From Bacteroidota bacterium (GTDB lineage Bacteria > Bacteroidota > Ignavibacteria > Ignavibacteriales > Melioribacteraceae): DNA of 64,000 nt. Below are positions 15,960-23,937 of the stretch, one piece after another. A program made the position numbers and the translations under genes. A model generated the notes under the pieces. The model saw only the letters and a list, made by a program, of their open reading frames with translations. It was not told where the DNA came from and made no database searches. The DNA lies in NCBI GenBank assembly GCA_018818065.1, contig JAHISV010000005.1, forward strand, positions 354,527 to 418,526, written 5' to 3'. Position 1 is the stretch's first letter; each line of letters starts with the position of its first letter.

Positions 15960-17301
15960 TGAGCCGAATCAGCTTGAAGTCCTTAAAAGTTATTTGAGTA
16001 GAAGAGGACATACAATCTATACTGCATTAAATGGTCGGTTGGGAATTGACATTATAAAAGAATTCCAGATTGATATGGTTATAACCGATTTCCGTATGCC
16101 GGAAATGACCGGACTGGAAGTTTTGAAACAGATTTCTGTAATTAATCCGGAAATTGATGTGGTGCTGGTAACGGCCTATGGAAACGTTGATCAGGCTGTT
16201 GATATAATGAAGAGTGGCGCCTATGACTATCTTTCAAAACCTGTTGACCTTGATGAATTGACAAATCTTATTAAGCGGGTTGGCGAAAAAAAACTGTTGA
16301 TCAGGGAGAACGAGCTATTAAAAAATCAGTTAAAAGAAAAATTTAAAGTTGATTCCATTATATCTCAAAGCGGAAAGATGGAGGATGTGCTTAACCTGAC
16401 AGGAAGAGTGGCGGCAAGTAAGGCGGCCGTTTTGATAAGAGGTGAAAGTGGAACAGGAAAAGAACTGATTGCTAAAGCTATTCACTTTGCCAGCAAGAGG
16501 AGTGAGAAACCCTTTGTTACTGTTAATGTAGCTGCTCTCTCGGAAAATTTAATTGAAAGCGAATTATTTGGTCATGTTAAAGGTGCTTTCACAGGCGCCA
16601 CAAATATACGTACAGGCCGTTTTGAAGAGGCTGACGGAGGAACAGTTTTTATTGATGAAGTTGGTGATGTTCCGCTTAATATTCAGGTTAAGTTACTCAG
16701 AGCTATTCAATTTGGCGAGATTCAAAAGTTAGGCAGCAGCAATCCGATAAACGTTGATATTCGAATTCTGGCCGCGACTCACAGAAACATTGAAGAAATG
16801 ATTGAAGCAGGTGAGTTTAGAGAAGATTTATATTACAGGCTGAATGTGGTAACTATAAATGCTCCCTCCTTACGTGAGCGTAAGGGGGACATTCCCTTAT
16901 TAATAGAGCACTTTATAAAAAAATATGCAAAGATTAATGAGAAGGAAGTTGAGGGAATTACCAGCGAGGCATTTGATAAATTGATGAAGTATAATTTTCC
17001 CGGTAATGTACGCGAGCTTGAGAATATTATTGAGAGGTCAGTTATTCTTGCCAGAGAAAAAATGATATCAGAAGATGAACTCCCGCTACAGCTTGAAGTA
17101 TCTTTTGAGAAGAGTTTAATAGATCCGAATGATCTCGATCATCCATATGAAGAGAAAATGAAAGCCTACGAAACTGAACTAATTAAAGAAGCACTAAAGC
17201 GCACAGAGGGCAATCAAAGTGCCGCCGCAAGACTATTGGATATTTCTGAAAGACACCTTCGCTCAAGACTGGAGCGGATTGGACTTAAAAACAAGAAGTA
17301 A
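15928..17301 (+). CDS. Sigma-54-dependent response regulator (NtrC family)
   Basis: This is a 457-residue activator. The receiver domain has phospho-acceptor Asp54 (MVITDFRMPEMTG). The AAA+ domain has Walker A GESGTGKE at 172-179 and the sigma-54-contacting GAFTGA loop at 219-224. The C-terminus has a Fis-type helix-turn-helix (NQSAAARLLDISERHLRSRL). I chose the ATG at 15928 (MKELSILLIDDEPNQ) over one at 15913, because receiver domains begin with this strand and AAGGAAT precedes it. Being next to three sigma-54-like sites, it most likely drives the two small exported-protein genes and the DUF2202 gene. Nothing is missing from the fold. Confidence 0.95.
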   Translation: MKELSILLIDDEPNQLEVLKSYLSRRGHTIYTALNGRLGIDIIKEFQIDMVITDFRMPEMTGLEVLKQISVINPEIDVVLVTAYGNVDQAVDIMKSGAYDYLSKPVDLDELTNLIKRVGEKKLLIRENELLKNQLKEKFKVDSIISQSGKMEDVLNLTGRVAASKAAVLIRGESGTGKELIAKAIHFASKRSEKPFVTVNVAALSENLIESELFGHVKGAFTGATNIRTGRFEEADGGTVFIDEVGDVPLNIQVKLLRAIQFGEIQKLGSSNPINVDIRILAATHRNIEEMIEAGEFREDLYYRLNVVTINAPSLRERKGDIPLLIEHFIKKYAKINEKEVEGITSEAFDKLMKYNFPGNVRELENIIERSVILAREKMISEDELPLQLEVSFEKSLIDPNDLDHPYEEKMKAYETELIKEALKRTEGNQSAAARLLDISERHLRSRLERIGLKNKK

Positions 17302-17335
17302 TATTTGTTATTTGCATATTTTTTTTATCATACAT

Positions 17336-17369
17336 AAAAAAGCTTCACAGTAAATTGTGAAGCTTTTTT
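17336..17369. terminator. Bidirectional Rho-independent terminator
   Basis: AAAAAAGCTTCACA and TGTGAAGCTTTTTT form a 14-base inverted repeat with a 6-base loop (GTAAAT). It sits between the convergent response-regulator and DUF2202 genes and serves both strands. Confidence 0.93.
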
Positions 17370-17404
17370 GATTTAAATTCGGTGGTCTCTAAAATGTTAT
17401 TTGG

Positions 17405-18055
17405 TTATTCACCAATAATAGCAATGTATTGCTCTTCAGTAAGATAATGAGGAGTATATGTTATGCCCTGCGCAGAAAGATTTCTAACAAAGGCTTTCAG
17501 GTGTGATTCTGAACCTTTACCGAGATTGGCGTAAACACTAACTATATCCGGGTTGGCAGCATCAACCAAGCCAAGGTTGGAAAGAAGATCAAGAATATCA
17601 ACTTCTTCAATTATTGCTCCTACTTCAAGTGCGGCGGCTAATGATTCATTTCCTTGTTCAACTAGTGTGTTGTATAATTCCTGTAATTCAGCGTTCACAA
17701 ACTGTCCACTTACATCCTCAGTAATTGGATCTTCAAGTTCGTATCTCTCTAAAAGGGTTTTAACTGAAGACATGTGTCGTGTTTCGCTTCGGGATATGTT
17801 CGTAAAAATTCTTGCCTGATATTTCTCGTAAAAATATGAGTACACATCACGGGCAAGTTTTTCCTCTTCCCTCATAAAAATAATTCCATTTGCCACCTCA
17901 TCTGTAAGGTCGGCACTCGCTATGTCCACCTTTGCAAGCTCAGAAACCGATGCGGTTAGTGAGGCTGTTTCCGAATCGGAACTGCAAGCACTCAAGTGAG
18001 CTGATAACCCCAGTATTGAGAGGGAAATTACGATATTAAAAAATAATTTATACAT
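17405..18055 (-). CDS. DUF2202 (ferritin-like) lipoprotein
   Basis: This 216-residue protein has a signal with an ACSS lipobox-like segment (SAHLSAC, Cys24). The mature domain has the DUF2202 features: IIFMREEEKLARDVYSYFYE, then a FTNISRSETRHMSSVKTLLE helix, and LGKGSESHLKAFVRNL near the end. The EExxxxR and ExxH helix motifs are those of a ferritin-like four-helix bundle, which in other families holds a di-iron site. Whether metal is bound in DUF2202 is not settled as far as I know. It is convergent with the sigma-54 regulator operon, and a sigma-54-like site lies 39 bases upstream of its start, so it probably belongs to the same regulon. Confidence 0.87.
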   Translation of the reverse strand: MYKLFFNIVISLSILGLSAHLSACSSDSETASLTASVSELAKVDIASADLTDEVANGIIFMREEEKLARDVYSYFYEKYQARIFTNISRSETRHMSSVKTLLERYELEDPITEDVSGQFVNAELQELYNTLVEQGNESLAAALEVGAIIEEVDILDLLSNLGLVDAANPDIVSVYANLGKGSESHLKAFVRNLSAQGITYTPHYLTEEQYIAIIGE

Positions 18056-18093
18056 GATTTTCTCCTGTTAATAATTTGTTCTAATTATATAAT

Positions 18094-18108
18094 GGAATTA
18101 TCGTGCCA
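18094..18108 (-). promoter_or_regulatory. Sigma-54-like -24/-12 promoter, site 3
   Basis: Read leftwards, TGGCACGATAATTCC fits TGGCAC-N5-TTGC with one mismatch (TTCC) and is preceded by CT, giving the shared TTGGCACG core. A start near 18082 would give a leader of about 27 bases to the DUF2202 ATG at 18055. Confidence 0.62.
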
Positions 18109-18156
18109 AGATAGAAGTAGCTTTTTTGTAACCATTTACAAACTACTTAATAGCTT

Positions 18157-18294
18157 ATGAGAGTGTCGTTTCTGAATCAGTCGAATGGTGCGACGATTCG
18201 GGCGAATTTCGGAAAAGGATTTATTGATGATCGTGATCATTTTTTTGATCATGATCAAGAGCAGGAGCAAGAGCAAGATCACGAGGAAAAATAA
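18157..18294 (+). CDS. Possible 45-residue Asp/His/Gln/Glu-tailed peptide
   Basis: An ATG at 18157 opens a 45-codon frame. The N-terminal part (MRVSFLNQSNGATIRANFGK) is unremarkable. The tail is strongly biased (DDRDHFFDHDQEQEQEQDHE then EK) and the stop is at 18292-18294. No Shine-Dalgarno site is visible, and the tail overlaps the poly-A side of the leftward transporter's terminator. The GATC-rich DNA also forms an imperfect inverted repeat (TGATCGTGATCA with TGATCATGATCA, about 18226-18256), so the frame may be a by-product of DNA structure. I keep it because the composition is odd. Confidence 0.2.
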   Translation: MRVSFLNQSNGATIRANFGKGFIDDRDHFFDHDQEQEQEQDHEEK

Positions 18295-18322
18295 AACCCG
18301 AATCTTTGGTTGGATCCGGGTT
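18285..18322 (-). terminator. Rho-independent terminator of the leftward glucan operon
   Basis: On the minus strand AACCCGGATC pairs with GATTCGGGTT (18322-18295, one mismatch), followed by TTATTTTTCC. It lies about 35 bases past the stop of the MFS gene at 18357. Confidence 0.8.
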
Positions 18323-18356
18323 CGTAATGTTCAAAAGTGTCAATCTCAGATTTATT

Positions 18357-19853
18357 TTAGTCTTCGTCTTTTACTTGTAAAACTAAAAACGCTGCAATTA
18401 TCATCGAGATTCCACCAAGCATTAAGGCGTAAATTGCTTCGCCTGCAAAGAGGGATTTTACAAAGAAGCCCAGTATAGCGGCTGCTGTTATTTGTGGAAT
18501 AACTATAAAAAAGTTAAAGATCCCCATGTAAACGCCCATCTTATGCTGTGGCAATGAGCCAGCCAGAATTGCATATGGCATAGCAAGTATTGATGCCCAG
18601 GCTAAACCGATTCCAAGTTCTGAGACAAGAAGCAGATTCGGGTCTTTAATAAAATAGAAAGACATAAGTCCCAACCCACCAAACATTAAACTTATCATGT
18701 GCACTGTTTTTCTGCTGGTTCTATTGGCGAGCCAAATGAGTAAGAATGCCATAATTGCAGCAAAGCCATTATATACGGCCATCAGAATACCAACCCAATC
18801 TGCGCCTTCGTTATACAATGCTGATGCTGTGTCAGTCGCACCATAAACATGTCGTGTTACAGCAGGAGTTGTGTAAATCCACATGGCAAAAAGAGCGAAC
18901 CATGAAAAGAATTGAACGTATGCAAGCTGCACCATGGTTTTGGGCATCTTGTAGAGATCATTGATTATTACTACAAGTCCGCTCTTTGTTTTCTTCTGGT
19001 TCGTAAAAATACCAACCATTATTTGGAGTATACCATAAATAGCTACACCGCCAAAGAATACTCCTAATCCATAATCCATGTAAATGAAGAAGTAAAAAAC
19101 GAGGAAGAGGGCTAATCCGAGGGAAAGAAAGAGGCTTCCGTTCTTAAACATTCTTGATGATTCGATAAGGGTTTCATCGTAACGATCAGCTTTGCTGGCA
19201 GCTTCGGCATCCTGAAATTTTTTCATCTCTTCCGGAGAGTATTCTTTACTTTTTAATACTGTCCATAATACTGCACCAAGGAAAGCGGCACCACCAATGT
19301 AGAATGAAAATTTTACAGAGGGAGGAATAAAACCTTCCGGGGCAACATTACTGATTCCAAACCAGTTGGTCATGACATAGGGAAGAGCGGAGGCAACAAT
19401 AGCGCCGGTGCCGATAAAGAAACTCTGCATCGAAAACCCCATAGTACGCTGCTCAGCAGGAAGCACATCCCCGACAAATGCCCTGAAAGGTTCCATGCTA
19501 ATATTAATGGATGCATCAAGAATCCACAACATTCCGGCAGCTACCCAAAGGGTGGGGGAGTTGGGCATTACGAATAAGGCGGCAGTAGCCAATATTGCGC
19601 CGACCAAAAAGTACGGTCTTCTGCGTCCTAATCGTCCCCATGTCTTGTCGCTCATGTGACCTATTATGGGTTGAATAATTAATCCGGTTACAGGGGCAGC
19701 AATCCAGAGAATTGGAATTTCATCTATACTTGCGCCAAGCGTTTCAAATATTCTGCTAACATTCGCATTCTGCAGGGCAAAGCCAAACTGAATTCCAAGA
19801 AAACCGAAACTCATGTTCCAAATCTGCCAAAAACTTAAACGTGGTTTTTTCAT
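18357..19853 (-). CDS. MFS sugar transporter (SLC45/GPH-like), second copy
   Basis: This 498-residue inner-membrane carrier has about 12 hydrophobic helices. It carries GHMSDKTWGRLGRRRPYF after helix 2, the same signature as in the transporter at 588-1835 (ISDKTW...GRRK), and both share the order NxSxEPxRAxxxDVxP (here INISMEPFRAFVGDVLP). It is longer because of an extra cytoplasmic loop with charged residues (KFQDAEAASKADRYDETL) and added helices in the middle. It is the last gene of a leftward operon: debranching-type GH13, GH13 lipoprotein, then this gene, 15 bases after the lipoprotein stop. Likely substrate: maltose or malto-oligosaccharides, by context. Confidence 0.88.
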   Translation of the reverse strand: MKKPRLSFWQIWNMSFGFLGIQFGFALQNANVSRIFETLGASIDEIPILWIAAPVTGLIIQPIIGHMSDKTWGRLGRRRPYFLVGAILATAALFVMPNSPTLWVAAGMLWILDASINISMEPFRAFVGDVLPAEQRTMGFSMQSFFIGTGAIVASALPYVMTNWFGISNVAPEGFIPPSVKFSFYIGGAAFLGAVLWTVLKSKEYSPEEMKKFQDAEAASKADRYDETLIESSRMFKNGSLFLSLGLALFLVFYFFIYMDYGLGVFFGGVAIYGILQIMVGIFTNQKKTKSGLVVIINDLYKMPKTMVQLAYVQFFSWFALFAMWIYTTPAVTRHVYGATDTASALYNEGADWVGILMAVYNGFAAIMAFLLIWLANRTSRKTVHMISLMFGGLGLMSFYFIKDPNLLLVSELGIGLAWASILAMPYAILAGSLPQHKMGVYMGIFNFFIVIPQITAAAILGFFVKSLFAGEAIYALMLGGISMIIAAFLVLQVKDED

Positions 19854-19868
19854 TTATTGTTTCTCCGG

Positions 19869-21236
19869 TTACTGTACTTTTACATAAACATGATATTGCC
19901 AGGGCTTAAGTTCAAAATCCATTTCACCCATTAGTTCAATCTCACCTTCTTTTGCAAAGAGATTTCTGTAACGACCCATTGCCGCATTGTTGGTATATTT
20001 AACCGTCTGATTTTCAGGGGAGAGGTTAAATATCGCAAATATTTTTTGCCCGTTTTTTGCCCTTACAAACGAGAAAACATCACTGTTGTCAGTATTCATA
20101 AATTCCATAAGGGCACCTGCTTCCCCGTTCCAGAGAGCATGATTCTTTTTTTTAAGTTCATTCAGCCGTTTATATACTTTTCTAAGTCTATGTTCTTTCC
20201 AGGGAATTAAGTCTTTCTCAAAAAAGCTAAGTGCTTTATCAAGTCCGGTTTCCTGCCCGCTGTAAATTAAAGGCATTCCGGAAACTGTACCGCAGAGTAC
20301 GGCAAAAGTTTCAACAGCATTGCTTAATCTTTCAAATACTGTTCCATTCCAGCTGTTTTCGTCATGATTTGTTGTGAATACCATTTGATAATCGCTTGGC
20401 TGGTATTCTTTTCGTTGCTCTTCAAACAGGTTAACTAAATTATCAGCATTCTTTTCGCCCTTTGCAATGGAATTCATCATATCCTTTAAAGCCCAATTGT
20501 AAGTCATATCAAACCATGGGTGAAGATAGCTCTCACTTGCTTCGGCGAGCATAAAGATAGGTTTAATCTCATCAAGCTCTTTTCGTGCCCTCATCCAAAA
20601 TTCAGTTGGAACCATAGCTGCAACGTCACAACGGTATCCGTCAATATCGCATTCCTTCACCCAGAATTTAAGGGCATCAATCATGGCATCATGAAGTTTA
20701 GGATTGTCGTAATTAAGATCAATTACATCACTCCAGTCAGGAACCGGAGGATAGAAGTTGCCGAGGGAGTCTTTACTGTAGAAGTCAGGATTGGTTTCGG
20801 TCCAGACATTATCCCATCCGGTGTGATTTGCCACCCAGTCAATAATTACGTACATGCCCATGTCGTGAATTTTTTTAACGAGAGCTTTAAACTCATCAAT
20901 GGAACCAAACTCTGGATTAACAGCCTTATAATCTTTTACTGCATAGTAACTTCCTAAAGTACCTTTTCGGTTTAGTTCGCTAATTGGATGAATAGGCATG
21001 AACCAAATAATGCCAACACCCAATTCTTTTAATTCTGGCAGCTTTTTTTCAAATGCGGCAAAATTTCCTTCTTCGGTATACTGCCTGACATTAAGTTCGT
21101 AAATGGAAAGGTTCTTACTCCATTCTGGCGGCGAAGGAGTATATTCAACTTTTGATTCTTCTTTTTTACAGGAAATAAAAATAAAGGATAGGAAAATTAG
21201 GGTAAGAAAAGACTTGTTAATGGTCTTTGTTTTCAT
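19869..21236 (-). CDS. GH13 alpha-amylase-family lipoprotein
   Basis: This 455-residue envelope-tethered glucan hydrolase has a lipoprotein signal ending FIFISC (Cys23). The catalytic barrel holds all four GH13 regions: IIDWVANH (about 131-138), GYRCDVA with nucleophile Asp204, MLAEASE with acid/base Glu232, and TTNHDEN with His291-Asp292. A short beta domain follows. I start at the ATG at 21236, which has GGAGG ten bases upstream; the ATG at 21242 is equally readable but only four bases from that site, and the longer frame to 21284 has no signal peptide at its N-terminus. It sits between the debranching enzyme and the transporter in one operon. Likely an alpha-amylase or maltogenic enzyme. 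Confidence 0.88.
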   Translation of the reverse strand: MKTKTINKSFLTLIFLSFIFISCKKEESKVEYTPSPPEWSKNLSIYELNVRQYTEEGNFAAFEKKLPELKELGVGIIWFMPIHPISELNRKGTLGSYYAVKDYKAVNPEFGSIDEFKALVKKIHDMGMYVIIDWVANHTGWDNVWTETNPDFYSKDSLGNFYPPVPDWSDVIDLNYDNPKLHDAMIDALKFWVKECDIDGYRCDVAAMVPTEFWMRARKELDEIKPIFMLAEASESYLHPWFDMTYNWALKDMMNSIAKGEKNADNLVNLFEEQRKEYQPSDYQMVFTTNHDENSWNGTVFERLSNAVETFAVLCGTVSGMPLIYSGQETGLDKALSFFEKDLIPWKEHRLRKVYKRLNELKKKNHALWNGEAGALMEFMNTDNSDVFSFVRAKNGQKIFAIFNLSPENQTVKYTNNAAMGRYRNLFAKEGEIELMGEMDFELKPWQYHVYVKVQ

Positions 21237-21297
21237 TGTCATAAAGCCTCCGTTGTCTATTCCACTCAAGGAACTTGTTTGCAATCAGAGGAAAATA

Positions 21298-23337
21298 CTA
21301 ATATTTCTTGTATAATACACAACCTGATTTACTACTAACGATAACAATTTTATCGATTGTAGAGATGGGAACGGTGCCGGAAACGTTAGCATCAACAATG
21401 AGTGAATAATTATTATTTGGGGTTGTAAATTCAAGGTTTTTTTCGGACGTATTAACAATAAAAACGAACTCTTCCTGATTATTTTTTATTGAGTAAGCCA
21501 GGGCGAATTCATTGTTAGTACTGTGAAATTTTATTTGATGAGGTTTAGCATTTTTTAAAAGGGGATGATTCTTCCTTAGCTTAATTAGTCCTTTGTAATA
21601 TTCAAATAATTCTCTGTTAACTTCCAGATGTTCGTAATTTAGATAGTTTGTTTCATTGTCTTTATCGTAGGAGTTATGATCCATCTTGCCGGTATGAGGA
21701 TCGTCTACGTATTTGTCGTTCCTTACAACCTTAGTTCTTGCGAACTCTTGCCCTTCATGAATCATAACAATTCCCTGAGAACTCAACAGGAGGATTGCCG
21801 CAAGCTTGTTAATCTGCATTTGTTCTTCTGACAATTTTACAAACTGCTTAACATTTCCTTTGGTAACTTCGTTGTAACCACTCTGGCATGCAATCCTGAT
21901 AAAATCACCAAGAGTATATCCGTCGTGAGAAGCTAAGTAGTTTACTGAAAATTCCGGCGAGTGATACAATCCATCTCTACCGCCCATAAGTGAACCGATG
22001 ATATTATTTTTGATGCTTTCTTTGTTCTTCCCGCCAAAATTTTTGCAAAATAGCCAACCCAAACCGTTGTATGGGTTCTCTCCTTTTATTCCGTTTCGGA
22101 ACTGATCATTCCAGGTTGACCATCCACGGTAAGAGAAACCCGTTGGATCATAACCGCCTCCCCATGGTTCAGCAATAAATATTACATTCGGATTTATTTC
22201 TTTGGCTTCAGAGAGTACTTCTTCAAGGGTTTGATAGTCGAGAATTTTGCCAAGGTCGAAACGGAAACCATCAACATGATATTCAGTCATCCAGTATTTG
22301 ATGCAGTCTTTAATAAGCCTGCGCATCATGGGGCGTTCACTTGCTAAATCATTACCGCACCAGCTCTCGTTGGTTAAGTGACCCTCCTCATTTTTACGGA
22401 GGTAATATTCCCTATCTATAACCTGAAGGTTTGCCAATTCATATTCGCTTATATGGTTAAACACAACATCCATAATTACGGCAATACCCTCTTTGTGGAA
22501 ACCCTTTACCATATCCTTAAATTGTGTTACTTGTTCTGCCGACTTGCCAACCCAGGTGTGATCCGCTAATTCACCTTCGGGTTGCGCATACTTTGCTGCA
22601 GGTGCAAAGTAACCTGCTGTCATGTAACCCCAATGATTTTCTTCGTATGGATTCCATGTATTATGCTTTCCGCCATATTCTTTTTGGAAAGGGGTTTCGT
22701 AATAAGAAAACTCGTGAGTCGGGAGAAGCTCAACAGCATTCGCGCCAAGTTCTTTGATGTGATTTATTCCACCTTTGGTATTCGATTCAACAAGTCCCTT
22801 GTAAGTCCCGGCGTGTTTCGTTTTAGAACTTTCATGCGAGGTCATGTCCTTTACATGCGCCTCGTAAATAATCAAATCCCGTAGATTGATTGCAATCCAA
22901 TTATCACCTTCCCAATCATATTTATCATTATATATAATTGAAAGGCGTGGGTTAAGGTAATCGACAAATGTTGTTAAGGCTTTTGCGTATGGATCTACAG
23001 CTATTGGGAGGTCTTTTCCATCCCACATGTGTGCTTCATCAAGAATTTTGTAGCCATAAAATTTACCTGAAAGATCTTCCATTAGACAAGCTTCCCAAAC
23101 ACCATCTTCATCCATGCTCATTTCAAACTGATCATGTACAGGTTCGCCCGGAACATGAAATATATAAACGAAAACACGTGCAGCGTTAGGGGCAAATAAT
23201 CTGAATATTGTTCTCTGGTTAGTAACAAATGAACCCAGAGGTTTTTCAGAGAAAAGTTCGTCAAGCCCCTTTTTTGTTTTTGCCTTCGGGACAGCTTTAA
23301 TATCTATATTTTTTACTACGTTTTCTAATTCAGTCAT
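21298..23337 (-). CDS. Cytoplasmic pullulanase/isoamylase-type GH13 enzyme
   Basis: This 679-residue enzyme has no signal peptide. An N-terminal CBM48/E-set domain (about 35-125: LGSFVTNQRTIFRLFAPNA) precedes the GH13 barrel. GH13 regions: VIMDVVFNH (287-295), DGFRFD with nucleophile Asp361, IFIAEP with acid/base Glu390, and LASHDGYT with His471-Asp472. The ENHWGYMTAGYFAP segment (234-246) corresponds to the NWGYDP motif of pullulanases but is altered. This favours a debranching or glycogen-operon enzyme rather than a simple amylase. I start at the ATG at 23337; the frame also extends to a TTG at 23346. It is the first gene of the leftward operon and would open branched oligosaccharides after import. 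Confidence 0.87.
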   Translation of the reverse strand: MTELENVVKNIDIKAVPKAKTKKGLDELFSEKPLGSFVTNQRTIFRLFAPNAARVFVYIFHVPGEPVHDQFEMSMDEDGVWEACLMEDLSGKFYGYKILDEAHMWDGKDLPIAVDPYAKALTTFVDYLNPRLSIIYNDKYDWEGDNWIAINLRDLIIYEAHVKDMTSHESSKTKHAGTYKGLVESNTKGGINHIKELGANAVELLPTHEFSYYETPFQKEYGGKHNTWNPYEENHWGYMTAGYFAPAAKYAQPEGELADHTWVGKSAEQVTQFKDMVKGFHKEGIAVIMDVVFNHISEYELANLQVIDREYYLRKNEEGHLTNESWCGNDLASERPMMRRLIKDCIKYWMTEYHVDGFRFDLGKILDYQTLEEVLSEAKEINPNVIFIAEPWGGGYDPTGFSYRGWSTWNDQFRNGIKGENPYNGLGWLFCKNFGGKNKESIKNNIIGSLMGGRDGLYHSPEFSVNYLASHDGYTLGDFIRIACQSGYNEVTKGNVKQFVKLSEEQMQINKLAAILLLSSQGIVMIHEGQEFARTKVVRNDKYVDDPHTGKMDHNSYDKDNETNYLNYEHLEVNRELFEYYKGLIKLRKNHPLLKNAKPHQIKFHSTNNEFALAYSIKNNQEEFVFIVNTSEKNLEFTTPNNNYSLIVDANVSGTVPISTIDKIVIVSSKSGCVLYKKY

Positions 23338-23366
23338 ATTCTCCAAAAGCCTTTTTAGGCACCTCG

Positions 23367-23564
23367 CAAATTACAAAATCCTGTTTACTATACAAGTTAA
23401 TTATCGAAAGAAATCTGGGAGAATTAATTCTAATTAAAGTTAGTTTGTGTTTGAATGGGTGAAGGAATGAGTTGTCTTCGAATTCGGAAAAGAATTTGTT
23501 GGTGCATTTTTCGAATTCTACGACGAGCAAATTGTAACATAGATCTACAAATTACAAAATCCTG
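23367..23564. repeat. 17-base direct repeat, two copies
   Basis: CAAATTACAAAATCCTG occurs at 23367-23383 and 23548-23564, with partial similarity continuing into a T-rich stretch after each copy. The spacing is 181 bases. It lies beside the T9SS tail remnant and suggests local duplication or deletion. Confidence 0.7.
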
Positions 23565-23599
23565 GTTTTTACGAATATCATTGAAACACCTCTTACAAT

Positions 23600-23671
23600 A
23601 CAAGCGGTATTTATCTTTATCTATTAAATGCTGGATCGTTCAGAGAGGTTAGGAGGATGATACTTTTAAAG
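23600..23671 (+). pseudogene. Remnant of a T9SS C-terminal sorting domain
   Basis: The plus strand reads TSGIYLYLLNAGSFREVRR then MILLK. This matches the last 24 residues of the protein that ends at 27156 (ASGIYFYILDAGSFREVRK then MILIK). The stop is lost and the frame runs on to TAA near 23736. The sequence after it, including a weak AAAAGCC...GGCTTTT hairpin near 23722-23751, also resembles the 3' flank and terminator at 27202-27230. No coding sequence matching the rest of such a protein is visible upstream, so this is the tail of a deleted T9SS cargo gene. The remainder of 23338-23937 holds no gene that I can support. Confidence 0.85.
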
Positions 23672-23937
23672 TATTCTTTAAGAAACCGAACTAATAGACA
23701 TAGGACAAAAGGAATTGAAGGGAAAAAGCCTTTATAACTGATTGGCTTTTATATTTACTTACTTTTATTGTAATAATGCTTAAATAAGATAAAAGTGTGC
23801 ATTTTGTCTGATATTATGTATATTCAAATTATCCAAGATCAATTTCAATATCACTTCTATGGTTCTTTAGGGTCATATCTATTGACATTGCAATTAATCA
23901 TCTCCTTTAAATAGTCTGTGATTATCCCGGAGGAATA

